Positions 53,201-63,305 of a DNA stretch of 64,000 bases are shown piece by piece. Below the pieces are notes generated by a model. That model was not told where the DNA came from. It saw nothing but the letters and a program-made list of their open reading frames with translations, and made no database searches. The number at the start of each line of letters is the position of its first letter. The first letter of the stretch is position 1. The translations under genes were made by a program, and so were the position numbers. The DNA is from DATDFB01 sp036522835. GTDB lineage: Bacteria; Acidobacteriota; Thermoanaerobaculia; Gp7-AA8. The stretch covers positions 55,933 through 119,932 of the forward strand of contig DATDFB010000093.1 in assembly GCA_036522835.1 (NCBI GenBank). Reading direction: 5' to 3'.

Positions 53201-56200
53201 GCGAATTCGTCGCGCGTCCCCTGCAGCACCCAATCGGCGTTGACCTGCCACTCCAGCACGACGCTCTTCTTGTGGCTTTGCGTGGCGTAGACGACGAAGA
53301 CGCGCATGTCGTTCGAGAGGCGCTTCTCGAACGAGACTTTCGGCCCCGGCTCCGACGTCGTCTCGAGCAGCCCGGGGTCGTACGTGAACGAGTCGGCGAA
53401 CGGCAGCACGCGCGAGCCGAGAAGGCGGCTGAGCGAGGTCAGGAGAATGGAGCTGCCGGCGGTGCGGACATCGGCGGCGTTCTGGTTCGTGGCCACGCTC
53501 TGCCGCGTGAGCGACGCGGCGCCGAGGAGCGAGAAGAGGGTGATGTCGCTCGCGGGCGGATCGCTGGAGATCGTCGGCGTGATGCGGTCGAGCGTCCCGG
53601 TCACGTTCAGCGTCACGTCGATCGGTCCGGCCTCGACCTCGGAGAGCCCGCCGCTGACGCGCGCCTCGAGCGTGATGTCGAAGTAAGGATCGATGCGGAA
53701 CGGGTTCTGGAAATTGATCGAGCCGCGCACGACGTGGTAGTCGATGTTCTGGAAGCGCACGCGGCCGCCTTCGTCGAGCGTGACCAGGCCGACGACCGAC
53801 GGATTCGCCAGCGTGCCGGTGACCTCGATGTCGGCGCTGCCGGTGAGGTCGGCAAGGTTGTTCTTCACCGACAGCGTGCCGTCGGAGACGAGGTGGAGAC
53901 CGAGCGAGATCTTGTCCTGCCACGACGCGGCCACGATGGGCGTCGGCCCTTTGCGGGCCAGCACCGCGCCGAGCAGGGCATTGCCGATGTCGATGTCGCG
54001 GAAGTACGTGCCGCGCGTGACCGTCACCTCGCCTTGCAGACGCATGCGGTCCGTGTCGCCGCTGAGCACGAGGTTGAAGTTGCCCTCGACGGTCAATCCG
54101 TCGAAGTAGCGGATGGCCACGTCGTTCCCCTGCACGACGATGCGCATCGACTTCGGCGCCAGGCCCGCCAGGGCGACGGTGCCGCCGATGACGACCGTGC
54201 CGCCGCCGAGGCCCGCGTGAATGGAGTCGATGTCGAGGCGGTCGCCGTTGAAGACGAGCGTGCCGGTGATGTGGTCGATGAGCTGCGGGAAGCCGGGGAA
54301 GCGCACCTGGGCGTCGCGGAACTCGGCGGTGCCGGCGAGGCGCGGCTCGCTCAACGTGCCGGTGACGCCGAGGCCGACGACGACGTGGCCGTCCGCGCGC
54401 AGACCCGGAACGAAGAGCTGCAGGAGCGCCGCTTCGATCTCGCCCTTGACGTTGACGTCGATGCGCTTGCCGCCGCTCACTTCCGCGTAGCCGGTGACGG
54501 CGAGCGTGGTGTCCGTGCCTTTCAGTCCGAGATCGAAGGAGTCGAAGACGATGCGGCCGCCGCGCAACGCGATGTGCAGCGGCTGCGCGGGGACGAAGTC
54601 GTGCTCGGAGACTTTGACGGCGAACTGCGGGAAGGTGACGTCGAGCCGCAGCGCCTCGAGCGGCGACATCTTGCCGCCGAGGGTCACGTCGGCGACGAGC
54701 GCGCCGGAGGCGGGGAGGGAGGCCAGGTTGGGCGACAGCGCCAGCGCTTTCGCCAGATCCGGAACTTTGATGCGCACGAGCCCCGACAGCGTTCCGTCCG
54801 CCGCCACCGACCCGTTCCCCTCGGCGGTGATGACGCCGGCCACGTCGGCGCGCACGACGAGCTGGCCGTTGCGAATGGCGACGTACAGCGACGGCGGCGG
54901 CGCGTTCGGCGGTAGGTTGAGACCCTTGATGGTGGCGTCGGAGAGTGTGGCCGTGAGCACGAGCTCCGGCTGCTGCAGCGTGCCGGCTCCGGTCGACTGC
55001 AGCGTCACTTTGCCGCCGAAGAGGTTCGCCAGCGATTGCAGCGCCTTGAACTTCGAGAGGTCGAGCGACGACGACTGGATGTTGTACGTGTACTGATTCG
55101 TCTCGAAGTTGATCTCGCCTTCGCCGGTGACGTTGCCGGCGGGCGCGGTGACGCTGACGTTCGTGGCTTTGAGCGTCCCCGCAGTGAAGGCGATGTTCGC
55201 CCGCGCCTCGGTGACCGGCTCGCCGTAGATCTCGCCGTTGCGCACGATGACGTTGCCGCTGCCGTTGAGCTTCGCCTTCGGCCCTTCGATGTGCAGCGTG
55301 CCGGTGAGATCGCCCTTGACCGGTAGCGTGCCGAGGTCGAGGAACTTCACGATCTCCGCGATGGGAAAGTCGCGCGCGGCGATGTCGAGGTCGTACGAGG
55401 AATTGCCTTTGCCCGGCAGCCAGGCGACGCTGCCGTTCAGACGCACGTCGCCCTTCGGCTGCTTGACGACCATGTTGACGAACGTCGCTTTGCCGGCGTC
55501 GGGCGTGCCGGTGACGATGAGCCGCCCGGTGCCGATGCCGGAGACGGCCAGCTTCAAGTTGACGACGGCGACGGCGCGGTCGAGCGGGAAGTTCGCCGCC
55601 TCGATGGCGAGGTCGAACTGCGGCGACGGACCTTTGTCGGGGAAGGCCACGGTGCCGGTCATCGACATGCGGGCGTTGCCGTCGCGGAAGGTGGCCTTCT
55701 CGAACGTCATCACGCTCTTCGCGCCGTCGTACTTCAGGTCGATGCCGGCGTCGCCGACGACGACGTTGTTGTACTTCGCGCCGGCGGCCGCGATGTGGGC
55801 GACGACCATCGGCGTTTTCAGCTTGCCTTGCACGCTGCCGGTGATGTCGCCGCTGCCGCCAAGGCCGAGGAGGTTGTAGGTCTTCTTGCCGGCGTTGTGC
55901 GCGAAGTTGTAGGCGATGCGATCGAGCTCGGCGAAGTCGGTCGAGTGGATCTTGACGAGGAAGTCGGCCCAGGCATCGGCGATGCGCAGCTTGCCGGTGA
56001 GCGAGATGTGCGACGCGGCGGTGTCGAGCTCCGTCTTGTGCAGTGTGACGACGCCGTTGTCGAGGGCGTACTCGACCGCGCCATGAGTCGGTCCGGCCAG
56101 CGCCGCGTTCCCTTCGCCGGCGCCGGCAAGGAGCTTGTCCTTGTTCCAGTGATAGAGGAGGCGGCCGGTTGCCGCGGACTCGAGGCCGGGACTCGGCACG

Positions 56201-57393
56201 CCCCAATTCGCGAAGAGCTTGTCGACGGAGACGCCGTTGTAGTGGAGGTCGACGGACATCGGATACGGCTCGGCATATTGCGGAAGGACGTAGTGCGCGG
56301 AGATCGTGCCGCCGGCGTATTGCGCACGCTCGACGTCGACGACGGCGTGCTGGTCGGTCATGTCGAGGCGGCCGCGCGCGTTGGTGAGCGTGTACGCGTC
56401 GGCATCGATCTTCGGCGAGACCCAGCCGCCGGCGAGTTGGAACGTGCCGGCGCGGCCGGTGAGCTTCGCGTCCATGACGAACGGACCGTCGAGGACTTTC
56501 TGCACGCGAAAGATCTCGCGCACGCGATTGAGCCCGACACTCGACTGCACGCGCAGGTTGTAGACGGCGTCGGCGAGCGGCGCGACGCGGCCCTGCAGAA
56601 ATACTTTCATGTCCTTGCCGCCGTCGAGGGCGACGCTGCGCAGCTCCAGGACGTTCGGCGAGTAGCGGAAGTCGCCGCGCATGGCGGTGTTGAATGGAAC
56701 GTAGTCCTGTATGCGCACGGTGAGCAGCGGGCTCGCGACCGTGCCGGCGTAGAGGTCTTCCTTCGACGTGACGTTGATCGTGGAGTCGATCGCCGCGGCG
56801 AGCGCGCCGACGTTGTGGCGGCGGTCGTTGAACTCGAACGTGCCGTTCTTCACGTACATCGTGCCGAGGTCGAGGTGGTAGATCTCGTATTTGCTCGGCG
56901 GGCCCGATTGCCAGTGCGGGAAGTTGTGCACGAGCGGCGCGCCGGCGGGGAAGACCTCGAAGTTGATGCGCGGCTCGACGATGTCGACGCGGCCGACGCC
57001 GATGCGGCGGCCCCAGAACGAGTCGACGCCGCCGGTGATGACCAGTTGCTTGACGGTGGCGAAGTAGGGCCGCTGCGCGCCGGGGGCGTTGGCGACGCGG
57101 AGGTCGTTGAGGATGATTTTCGACTCGCGCCCGCGGACGATGTCGACGTCGTGAATCGTGACGGCGCGCCCGAGCTTGGCCTCCATGGTCTTCTGGATGC
57201 GCAGGCGAACGAGGTCGGCGAAGCTGGTCGTGCCGAGGTACCACCAGCCGCCGCCGATGACGAGGACGAGGAGCGCGGCGAGGGCGAGGGTGCCGAAGAA
57301 AATGAAGCGCAGGCATCCCCACATCGGCCCACGCCGCTGGCGCTCTCTCGCAGAGCGGTGATGGTCGTGATGAACCGTCGGCTCCGTCGTCAT
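50215..57393 (-). CDS. TamB-like (DUF490) protein fused to an Omp85/BamA-type outer-membrane barrel
   Basis: A 2392-residue single open frame. Residues about 27-50 are an inner-membrane anchor (FFGTLALAALLVLVIGGGWW). Residues about 55-1430 are the long beta-helical AsmA/TamB type: repeated strands with GNVTGEGEINFETN, and a DUF490-like C-terminal part (LDEGGRVRFQNIDYHVVRGS, DITLFSLLGAASLTRQSVAT, DSFTYDPGL). An Ala/Pro linker (about 1435-1455) leads to about seven POTRA domains (about 1456-2015; for example VRFDGVGGNNAREAATRQIT and VEGNEQVPAKDLPPLLLT). An Omp85 barrel closes the protein (about 2018-2392) with GGGESSQRAF and a terminal aromatic ITLGFAF. TamA and TamB are normally separate proteins linking the two membranes for outer-membrane assembly or lipid transport. 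Here one chain would span the envelope. No internal stop or frameshift is seen. Confidence 0.93.
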   Translation of the reverse strand: MTTEPTVHHDHHRSARERQRRGPMWGCLRFIFFGTLALAALLVLVIGGGWWYLGTTSFADLVRLRIQKTMEAKLGRAVTIHDVDIVRGRESKIILNDLRVANAPGAQRPYFATVKQLVITGGVDSFWGRRIGVGRVDIVEPRINFEVFPAGAPLVHNFPHWQSGPPSKYEIYHLDLGTMYVKNGTFEFNDRRHNVGALAAAIDSTINVTSKEDLYAGTVASPLLTVRIQDYVPFNTAMRGDFRYSPNVLELRSVALDGGKDMKVFLQGRVAPLADAVYNLRVQSSVGLNRVREIFRVQKVLDGPFVMDAKLTGRAGTFQLAGGWVSPKIDADAYTLTNARGRLDMTDQHAVVDVERAQYAGGTISAHYVLPQYAEPYPMSVDLHYNGVSVDKLFANWGVPSPGLESAATGRLLYHWNKDKLLAGAGEGNAALAGPTHGAVEYALDNGVVTLHKTELDTAASHISLTGKLRIADAWADFLVKIHSTDFAELDRIAYNFAHNAGKKTYNLLGLGGSGDITGSVQGKLKTPMVVAHIAAAGAKYNNVVVGDAGIDLKYDGAKSVMTFEKATFRDGNARMSMTGTVAFPDKGPSPQFDLAIEAANFPLDRAVAVVNLKLAVSGIGTGRLIVTGTPDAGKATFVNMVVKQPKGDVRLNGSVAWLPGKGNSSYDLDIAARDFPIAEIVKFLDLGTLPVKGDLTGTLHIEGPKAKLNGSGNVIVRNGEIYGEPVTEARANIAFTAGTLKATNVSVTAPAGNVTGEGEINFETNQYTYNIQSSSLDLSKFKALQSLANLFGGKVTLQSTGAGTLQQPELVLTATLSDATIKGLNLPPNAPPPSLYVAIRNGQLVVRADVAGVITAEGNGSVAADGTLSGLVRIKVPDLAKALALSPNLASLPASGALVADVTLGGKMSPLEALRLDVTFPQFAVKVSEHDFVPAQPLHIALRGGRIVFDSFDLGLKGTDTTLAVTGYAEVSGGKRIDVNVKGEIEAALLQLFVPGLRADGHVVVGLGVTGTLSEPRLAGTAEFRDAQVRFPGFPQLIDHITGTLVFNGDRLDIDSIHAGLGGGTVVIGGTVALAGLAPKSMRIVVQGNDVAIRYFDGLTVEGNFNLVLSGDTDRMRLQGEVTVTRGTYFRDIDIGNALLGAVLARKGPTPIVAASWQDKISLGLHLVSDGTLSVKNNLADLTGSADIEVTGTLANPSVVGLVTLDEGGRVRFQNIDYHVVRGSINFQNPFRIDPYFDITLEARVSGGLSEVEAGPIDVTLNVTGTLDRITPTISSDPPASDITLFSLLGAASLTRQSVATNQNAADVRTAGSSILLTSLSRLLGSRVLPFADSFTYDPGLLETTSEPGPKVSFEKRLSNDMRVFVVYATQSHKKSVVLEWQVNADWVLQGTRDEFASEYRVEARFRRRYEGHWAWGTFGRNPFGFFTAAHSAAPAAAAQPLPAPTPTVALPAGAPVTTIAFQSDAAFDTSVLRQYVAVKTGRPLSLRDVQSSIKSLFATGDFRDVRVEESAAPNGGLAVTFVLSVNYRLAEVRFDGVGGNNAREAATRQITVRTGDVLSLNAIDHSATAIQEYLSRSGYLDATVDPETTFDRATSRASVTFHVDKGQLARVASVVVSGNTAPFTAKQLIDQMRRGPGQFFEVAQARSDADRMKNYLVRQDYRKAQVKFDRYTYDKATKLVTLRYTANTGPIVKVDVTGVTKRSLRGLLPFGRNQAYSEDAIDKAANDIVTHLQQQGYINAAVDTEEHLKDNVWTTTFHVNPGERYALAAVTFTGNAKISDKTLAGVVTTSTSGGFRSFFAKILRRPSAPTRGQLSADRDAVESYYRLNGFSEVKVATPAVTTAANGTMTVDFPITEGPQTLVTAVTVEGNEQVPAKDLPPLLLTAGGPLNPQAERADVVALQTFYADRGNAEVQIKPREEVSADKTQAKVAYVIAEGPKITIDQVVVRGNTYTNTSVVLRQADIEKSDPFSYSAILEAQRNLYRLGIFQRVEIQAEQAGTSVSQRNVVISVQEGKDLTIGAAAGVTSGLTRSDNKFSILGSVSIAQRNLFGTGRYLGLELIGTSDRARSEAFLTYREPFLGRLSMPLQVTVFQTNTLRQGAHLQQRGTFLEASKVAAAQTRFSLRYEYRISKCVIETDINDVCALAAEALIPGLDRSITNIKISSLTPTFFWDRRDDPLDPHRGFLSSASVEYAFRALAADAHFLKEFAQGSWYLPVSTRSVFAISGRVGVIQDLGGPGVTGVPISERFTGGGESSQRAFSTDLLGVTCSDPRDGGIDCTPTLVKLPNDGVAPVGGRGLLLFNTEYRFPIAGAFGGAVFVDAGNVYADTRLSFNKLRYGAGAGLRYLSPVGPVRFDVGWKLHRRILYFDDNLNPVYEKPFAYFITLGFAF

Positions 57394-57416
57394 TGCCGAA
57401 TGCGACGCCAGACGTG

Positions 57417-58457
57417 CTAGCCGCGAGCCAAAAGGTAGAGATCGCGGAGGTTATTGCCGGCGGAGGGAATGATAATCGGTTCCGCGAGGAGAGCGGCGGC
57501 CGCCGCGGAATCGGAGGTTTCGAGGTGCTGGGCCACGGTTTCGCGGTCGAAGTCCCTCGGCAAGCTCACGATCCAGCCGGCCACGCCGCTGGAGCCATCG
57601 ACGCCGTCGGAGCTGGCGAAGAGCGCTGTGGAGTGCGGCGGCCATGCCGCCGCTGTCAACGCAAAACGAACTGCTAATTCGCTGCAACGCCCTCCGTTCC
57701 CATTGCCTTTGACCGCGACGGTCGGCTCTCCGCCGGCGATGACGAAGCCGTCAAGTCCGGCGAAAAGCCGCGCCGCGTCCTCGACGTCCATCTCGATCTG
57801 CCGCTCGAGGATCGTCGGATTCATCCCGCGCTCGCGCGCAATGCGCGCCGCCGTGCGCACGAGCGTGGTGTTGTCGGCAATGAGGCGCATGTCGCGCAGC
57901 GATGGACCCGAGGCAACATCCTGCAACTGCCCCGTCGACACGTCCGAGTAGATGAACGTCACGCACCGCCCCCGCACCCGCCCGCCCAACCGCCCGCCCT
58001 TGATCGCGGAGAGCGACGCGCGCACGCGGTTGATCTCGCCGATCGGCAAGCCGGAGGCGACGAGCTCGCGGTTCTTGGCGATCAACTCTTCCTCGCTGTG
58101 CGGAGGGAGCGGGACTTCAACGCACGCGGAGCCGCCGCCGGAGACGAGAAACATGATGTCGTCGTGCCCGTCGACGAACTCCACGAGCGCGCGGCCCGCG
58201 GCGAAGCTCGCCGGGGTCATGTCGGGATGGCCGCCTTTGTAGATCAGGGCGCGGGGGGCAGGGCGCGGGGGGCGGTAGCCTTCGGGCATGGCCACGAACG
58301 CCGCGTCGAAGTCGCCGTCGAAGGCATCGAGCAGCGGACCGGCGCACTTGCCGATGGCCACGACGTTGCGCGGCAGCGCCGCCTGCGCCCTCGCCGCACG
58401 CATCAATCGTTCGGGATGGCAGGCGTCGAGCGTCGCGAGATACAGGTCGAGTAGCAT
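57417..58457 (-). CDS. Glycerate 2-kinase (MOFRL/GckA type)
   Basis: 346 residues from ATG 58457. The family signatures are AIGKCAGPL, FLVSGGGSACVEVP, INRVRASLSAIKGGRL and IAGGEPTVAVKGNGNGGRCS. It phosphorylates D-glycerate. It is shorter than many homologues (about 420-450). Residues encoded by 57629-57658 (AAAWPPHST) come from half of a dispersed palindrome and replace part of a helix before ALFASSDGVDG. It is 23 bases downstream of the TamB-Omp85 start and divergent from the GH15 gene by nine bases. Confidence 0.9.
   Translation of the reverse strand: MLLDLYLATLDACHPERLMRAARAQAALPRNVVAIGKCAGPLLDAFDGDFDAAFVAMPEGYRPPRPAPRALIYKGGHPDMTPASFAAGRALVEFVDGHDDIMFLVSGGGSACVEVPLPPHSEEELIAKNRELVASGLPIGEINRVRASLSAIKGGRLGGRVRGRCVTFIYSDVSTGQLQDVASGPSLRDMRLIADNTTLVRTAARIARERGMNPTILERQIEMDVEDAARLFAGLDGFVIAGGEPTVAVKGNGNGGRCSELAVRFALTAAAWPPHSTALFASSDGVDGSSGVAGWIVSLPRDFDRETVAQHLETSDSAAAAALLAEPIIIPSAGNNLRDLYLLARG
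57629..57658. repeat. Dispersed palindrome family 1, half copy inside the glycerate kinase gene
   Basis: TGGAGTGCGGCGGCCATGCC then GCCGCTGTCA, identical to the left half of 32489-32545. The right half is absent. It is translated in frame. Confidence 0.85.
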
Positions 58458-58466
58458 GCTTCCAAA

Positions 58467-60434
58467 ATGCCGCGCGATCTTCCCATCGGCAACGGCAATC
58501 TCATGATCAATTTCGATCATGACTACAACATCCGCGACGTCTACTACCCGCACGTCGGCCAGGACAACCAGACCGTCGGCGACGTCTCCTTCTTCGGCGT
58601 CTGGTGCGACGGCCAGTTCGCCTGGATCGGCAACCCTTCGTGGGAGAAGTCGCTCGACTACGAGGACGGCACGCTCGTCACGCGCGTCACCGCCGCGTCG
58701 GAGACGATGGCGCTCGACCTGACCATCTCCGACGCCGTCGACTTCGACCGTGACCTCTTCATCCGCCGCGTCGTCCTCCGCAACCGGCGCGACGCCGCGC
58801 GGCACGTCAAGCTCTACATGCACTTCGATCCGCACCTCTGGGGCAACGCCATCGGCGACACGATCTTCTACGACCCGGAGCTCAACGGCCTCGTCGCCTA
58901 CAAAGGGATGCGCTACGTCCTGATGAACGCGTCGGCCGACGACACGTACGGCTTTCAGAACTACACGATCGGGCAGAAGGAGCGCGACGGATTTCAGGGC
59001 ACGTGGCGCGACGCGGAGGACGGCAACCTGCAGCGCAACGCCATCGCCCAGGGCTCCGTCGACGCCACCGGCATGATCGACGCGCGCATCCCCGCGGGCG
59101 GCGAGCGGACGGTGTGGATCTGGTGGATCTTCGGCCAGCACTACCGCGAAGTGGCGTCGCTCGACGGCCTGGTGCGCGAGCGCGGCCCGGCGTCGTTTCT
59201 CGAGCGGACGTCGAACTACTGGAAGCTGTGGGTCAAGAACGAAGTCGACATCAGCCGCCTCCCGGACGAGGTGCAGCGGCTGTACCGGCGCTCGCTCCTG
59301 ATCCTGCGCACGCAGATCGACAACAGCGGCGCCGTCATCGCCGCCACCGACTCCGACATCGTGCAGTTCGGCAAGGACACGTACACGTATATGTGGCCGC
59401 GCGACGGCGCGATCACGACCGTCGCGCTCGTGCACGCCGGCTACGGCGACATCACCCGGCGCTTCTTCGACTTCTGTTCGCGCCTGCCGACGCCCGAGGG
59501 GTTTCTCTTGCACAAGTACAACCCCGACGGGTCGGTCGGGTCGTCGTGGCATCCGTGGATCTCCGCCGACGGCGTGCGCCAGTTGCCGATCCAGGAGGAC
59601 GAGACGGCGCTCGTGCTGTGGGCGCTGTGGGCGCACTTCGAGAAGTTCCACGACGTCGAGTTCGTGCGGCCGCTCTACAAGCCGGTCGTCAAGACCATGG
59701 CCGACTTCCTGGCGCGCTACCGCGAGCCGTACACGCGCCTCCCCGCGCCGTCGTGGGACCTGTGGGAGGAGCGGCGCGGCATTACCGCCTTCACCGCCGG
59801 CGCGGTGTGGGGCGGCCTCACGGCCGCGGCGCGCTTCACCGACGCGTTCGGCGAGGCCGCGCAGGCGGAGCGCTACCGCCGCGCCGCGAGCGAGATTCAG
59901 GAAGCGGCGGCGCGGCACCTCTTCGACGCGAAGCTCGGCCGCTTCGTGCGGATGATCACCGTCTCGCGCAAAGGCGAGATCGCCATCGATCCGGCCTTCG
60001 ACGCGTCGATGGCGGGGCTGTGGTCGTTCGGGATGTTCGAGGCCGGCGATCCGGCCATCGTGGCCACAATGACGCAGATGATCGACCGCTTGACGGTGCG
60101 CACGGACGTCGGCGGCTTGGCCCGCTACGAGAACGACTACTACTTCCAGGTGGAGAAGGACGATCTCGAGAAGGTGCCGGGCAACCCGTGGGTGCTCTGC
60201 ACGCTGTCGGTCGCGCACTGGGTGGCGCTGCACGCCAAGAATGCGGAGGAGCTGCAGAAGGCCGTCGACATTCTTCTTTGGGCCTGCAAGCGCGCCCTGC
60301 CGAGCGGGGTGCTGCCGGAGCAGGTCGATCCGTACACCGGCGAGGCGAAGTCGGTGGCGCCGCTGACGTGGAGCCACGCGGCGTACGTGCACGCGGTGCA
60401 CAGTGTGGCCCGGAGGCTCAACGCCTTTTCATGA
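58467..60434 (+). CDS. Glycoside hydrolase family 15 protein (glucoamylase/trehalase-like)
   Basis: 655 residues: an N-terminal beta-sandwich (about 1-260) and an (alpha/alpha)6 catalytic barrel. The two acidic catalytic regions are visible: LPIQEDETALVLWALW (Glu near 376) and LPEQVDPYTGEAKSVAPLTW (Glu near 617). YTYMWPRDGAI is also typical. No signal peptide is seen, so it probably acts in the cytoplasm on glycogen-like glucans or trehalose. It overlaps the next gene by four bases (ATGA). Confidence 0.92.
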   Translation: MPRDLPIGNGNLMINFDHDYNIRDVYYPHVGQDNQTVGDVSFFGVWCDGQFAWIGNPSWEKSLDYEDGTLVTRVTAASETMALDLTISDAVDFDRDLFIRRVVLRNRRDAARHVKLYMHFDPHLWGNAIGDTIFYDPELNGLVAYKGMRYVLMNASADDTYGFQNYTIGQKERDGFQGTWRDAEDGNLQRNAIAQGSVDATGMIDARIPAGGERTVWIWWIFGQHYREVASLDGLVRERGPASFLERTSNYWKLWVKNEVDISRLPDEVQRLYRRSLLILRTQIDNSGAVIAATDSDIVQFGKDTYTYMWPRDGAITTVALVHAGYGDITRRFFDFCSRLPTPEGFLLHKYNPDGSVGSSWHPWISADGVRQLPIQEDETALVLWALWAHFEKFHDVEFVRPLYKPVVKTMADFLARYREPYTRLPAPSWDLWEERRGITAFTAGAVWGGLTAAARFTDAFGEAAQAERYRRAASEIQEAAARHLFDAKLGRFVRMITVSRKGEIAIDPAFDASMAGLWSFGMFEAGDPAIVATMTQMIDRLTVRTDVGGLARYENDYYFQVEKDDLEKVPGNPWVLCTLSVAHWVALHAKNAEELQKAVDILLWACKRALPSGVLPEQVDPYTGEAKSVAPLTWSHAAYVHAVHSVARRLNAFS

Positions 60435-61597
60435 AACGCACCCCTTTCCGCCGCCGCGTTCTCCTCCTCACGTTCGCCTTCGCGTTCGTTCTCTTCGCCA
60501 TCACCGGGGGATTGAGCTGGCGCGCGAAGTCGGCGCAGGAGCGGTGGCAGCGGCTCGTCGGCGTGGAGACGCGCGCCATCGCCGCGCTCGAGGAGCTCGT
60601 GCGCGCGCAGAACGCGTATCACGCGCGCGGCGGCGGCGATTACCGCCTCGTCTCGCAGCTCCTCGACAACGCCGCGCTGCAGACGATCGACGCCGGCGCG
60701 CTGCGGCGGCGCGTCGTGGCGTTCCGCACCGCCATGGCCGATCCGACGTCGACGCCGGCGGAGCTCGACACGGAGTCGCTGCGCGTCGTGGCCGAGGCGC
60801 AGCGGTTGATCGAGGAACGAAAACGGGAGATCGCGCGGCAGTTGCCGGCGCTCGAGCGCGAGTCGGCGGCGATGATGGAAGCGGGCCTCGCCGTGGCCTG
60901 GATCATCGTCATCCTGAGCTTCGCCGCCGTGCAGGTGACGCTGCGCAAGGTCGTGCGCCCGCTCGAAGAGCTCGCCCGCGGCGCCGACCGCATCGCCGCC
61001 GGCGACCTCTCGGCGATGGCGCCGGTGGCGGGCGACCTGGAGATCGCCAAGCTCGGCGTGGCGCTCAATCACATGATCGACGAGCTCAAAGCGCGCGCCC
61101 GCACCGACGATCTCACCGGCCTGCCGAACTTCCGCGCCTTCCGCGAGCGCATCGACGCGGAGATCGAGCGGGCCTCGCGCTATCCGGAGAGCTTCGGCAT
61201 CCTCGTCCTCGATCTCGACCGCTTCAAGAAATACAACGACACGCACGGCCACCTGGCCGGCAACGATGCCCTGCAGCGCGTGGCGCGCGTGATCCGCGAC
61301 ACGGTGCGCTCCGTCGACTTTCCCGCGCGCTACGGCGGCGAGGAGTTCGCCGTGATCGTGCCGGAGATCGACGCCGCGTCGCTGGCCGCGATCGCGGAGC
61401 GCATCCGCGCCGCCGTCGAGTCGACCGGCATCCTCACGATCAGCATCGGCGGCGCGATCTTCCCCGCCGACGGCGCCTCGGTCGACGCGCTGTTTCAGAC
61501 GGCCGACGAGCGCCTGTACGCGGCGAAGCGCGAAGGGCGCAACCGCATATCGGTCACGACAACCGCGAGATCAGCGCCGCAATCGTCCGCTCGGTGA
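60431..61597 (+). CDS. Membrane diguanylate cyclase with HAMP and GGDEF domains
   Basis: 388 residues. Two membrane helices (about 11-30 and 150-172) flank a helical sensor, then a HAMP (RPLEELARGADRIAAGDLSA) and a GGDEF domain. The active loop is GGEEF with an RSVD inhibitory site five residues before it, and DDLTGLPNFRAF and LVLDLDRFKKYNDTHGH are intact. It should make c-di-GMP under feedback control. Coupled to the GH15 gene and overlapping the convergent marR by 44 bases. Confidence 0.94.
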   Translation: MKRTPFRRRVLLLTFAFAFVLFAITGGLSWRAKSAQERWQRLVGVETRAIAALEELVRAQNAYHARGGGDYRLVSQLLDNAALQTIDAGALRRRVVAFRTAMADPTSTPAELDTESLRVVAEAQRLIEERKREIARQLPALERESAAMMEAGLAVAWIIVILSFAAVQVTLRKVVRPLEELARGADRIAAGDLSAMAPVAGDLEIAKLGVALNHMIDELKARARTDDLTGLPNFRAFRERIDAEIERASRYPESFGILVLDLDRFKKYNDTHGHLAGNDALQRVARVIRDTVRSVDFPARYGGEEFAVIVPEIDAASLAAIAERIRAAVESTGILTISIGGAIFPADGASVDALFQTADERLYAAKREGRNRISVTTTARSAPQSSAR

Positions 61598-61967
61598 TCT
61601 CCAGCCCGTCGAGCTCCGCGACGAGATCCGCGTACCATCGCTCGTACGCCGGCCGCAGCTTCTCCACGACGTTGCGGCCGCGCCGCGTCAGCACCACGCG
61701 CGAGGAGCGGAGGTCGCTCGGGTCGTCGTTGCGCTCGAGGTAGCCGGAGGCGCGCAGGCGGTTGACCATGCCGGTCATGTTCTGCTTCGACACGATCATC
61801 CGGCGCGCCAGCGCGGCGAGCGTGGTCGGGCCGCAGCCGGCGACGACGTTGAGGATCGTCCACTGCTGCGCGGTCAGATGCGTCTTCTCGAACATCGGCG
61901 CAAGCCGGCGCGCGAACAGATTGCCGAGCTGAAAGACTCCGACGATGATGTCGCGATCCTCGGGCAT
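61554..61967 (-). CDS. MarR-family transcriptional regulator
   Basis: 137 residues from ATG 61967 (61982 is possible). Winged-helix landmarks: TAQQWTILNVVAGCGPTTLA, LARRMIVSKQNMTGMVNRL and the wing DDPSDLRSSRVVLTRRG. Such proteins repress and respond to small phenolic or oxidative ligands. An inverted repeat lies just upstream of its start. The gene follows eno on the same strand. Confidence 0.9.
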   Translation of the reverse strand: MPEDRDIIVGVFQLGNLFARRLAPMFEKTHLTAQQWTILNVVAGCGPTTLAALARRMIVSKQNMTGMVNRLRASGYLERNDDPSDLRSSRVVLTRRGRNVVEKLRPAYERWYADLVAELDGLEITERTIAALISRLS

Positions 61968-61972
61968 TGCGA

Positions 61973-61993
61973 TCACTCTCATCTTAAGAGTGA
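61973..61993. promoter_or_regulatory. Inverted repeat TCACTCT-N7-AGAGTGA at the marR start
   Basis: Perfect 7-base arms with a 7-base spacer, six bases upstream of the chosen marR start and between marR and eno. The position fits an autoregulatory MarR operator. A terminator for eno is less likely, as no T-tract follows. Confidence 0.5.
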
Positions 61994-62010
61994 CGAAACC
62001 AGCCCTTTTG

Positions 62011-63279
<1,269 letters not shown>

Positions 63280-63305
63280 GGCGCGCGGATTATAGTCGCC
63301 GCATC

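Noticed and set aside
50966..57322. Long open frames in other frames across the TamB-Omp85 gene (2118 codons on the minus strand, 1169 on the plus strand at 51406-54915)
   Set aside because: They are composed almost wholly of Arg, Ala, Gly and Pro, or Val and Asp-rich shadow sequence. They arise from the codon bias of the real gene.
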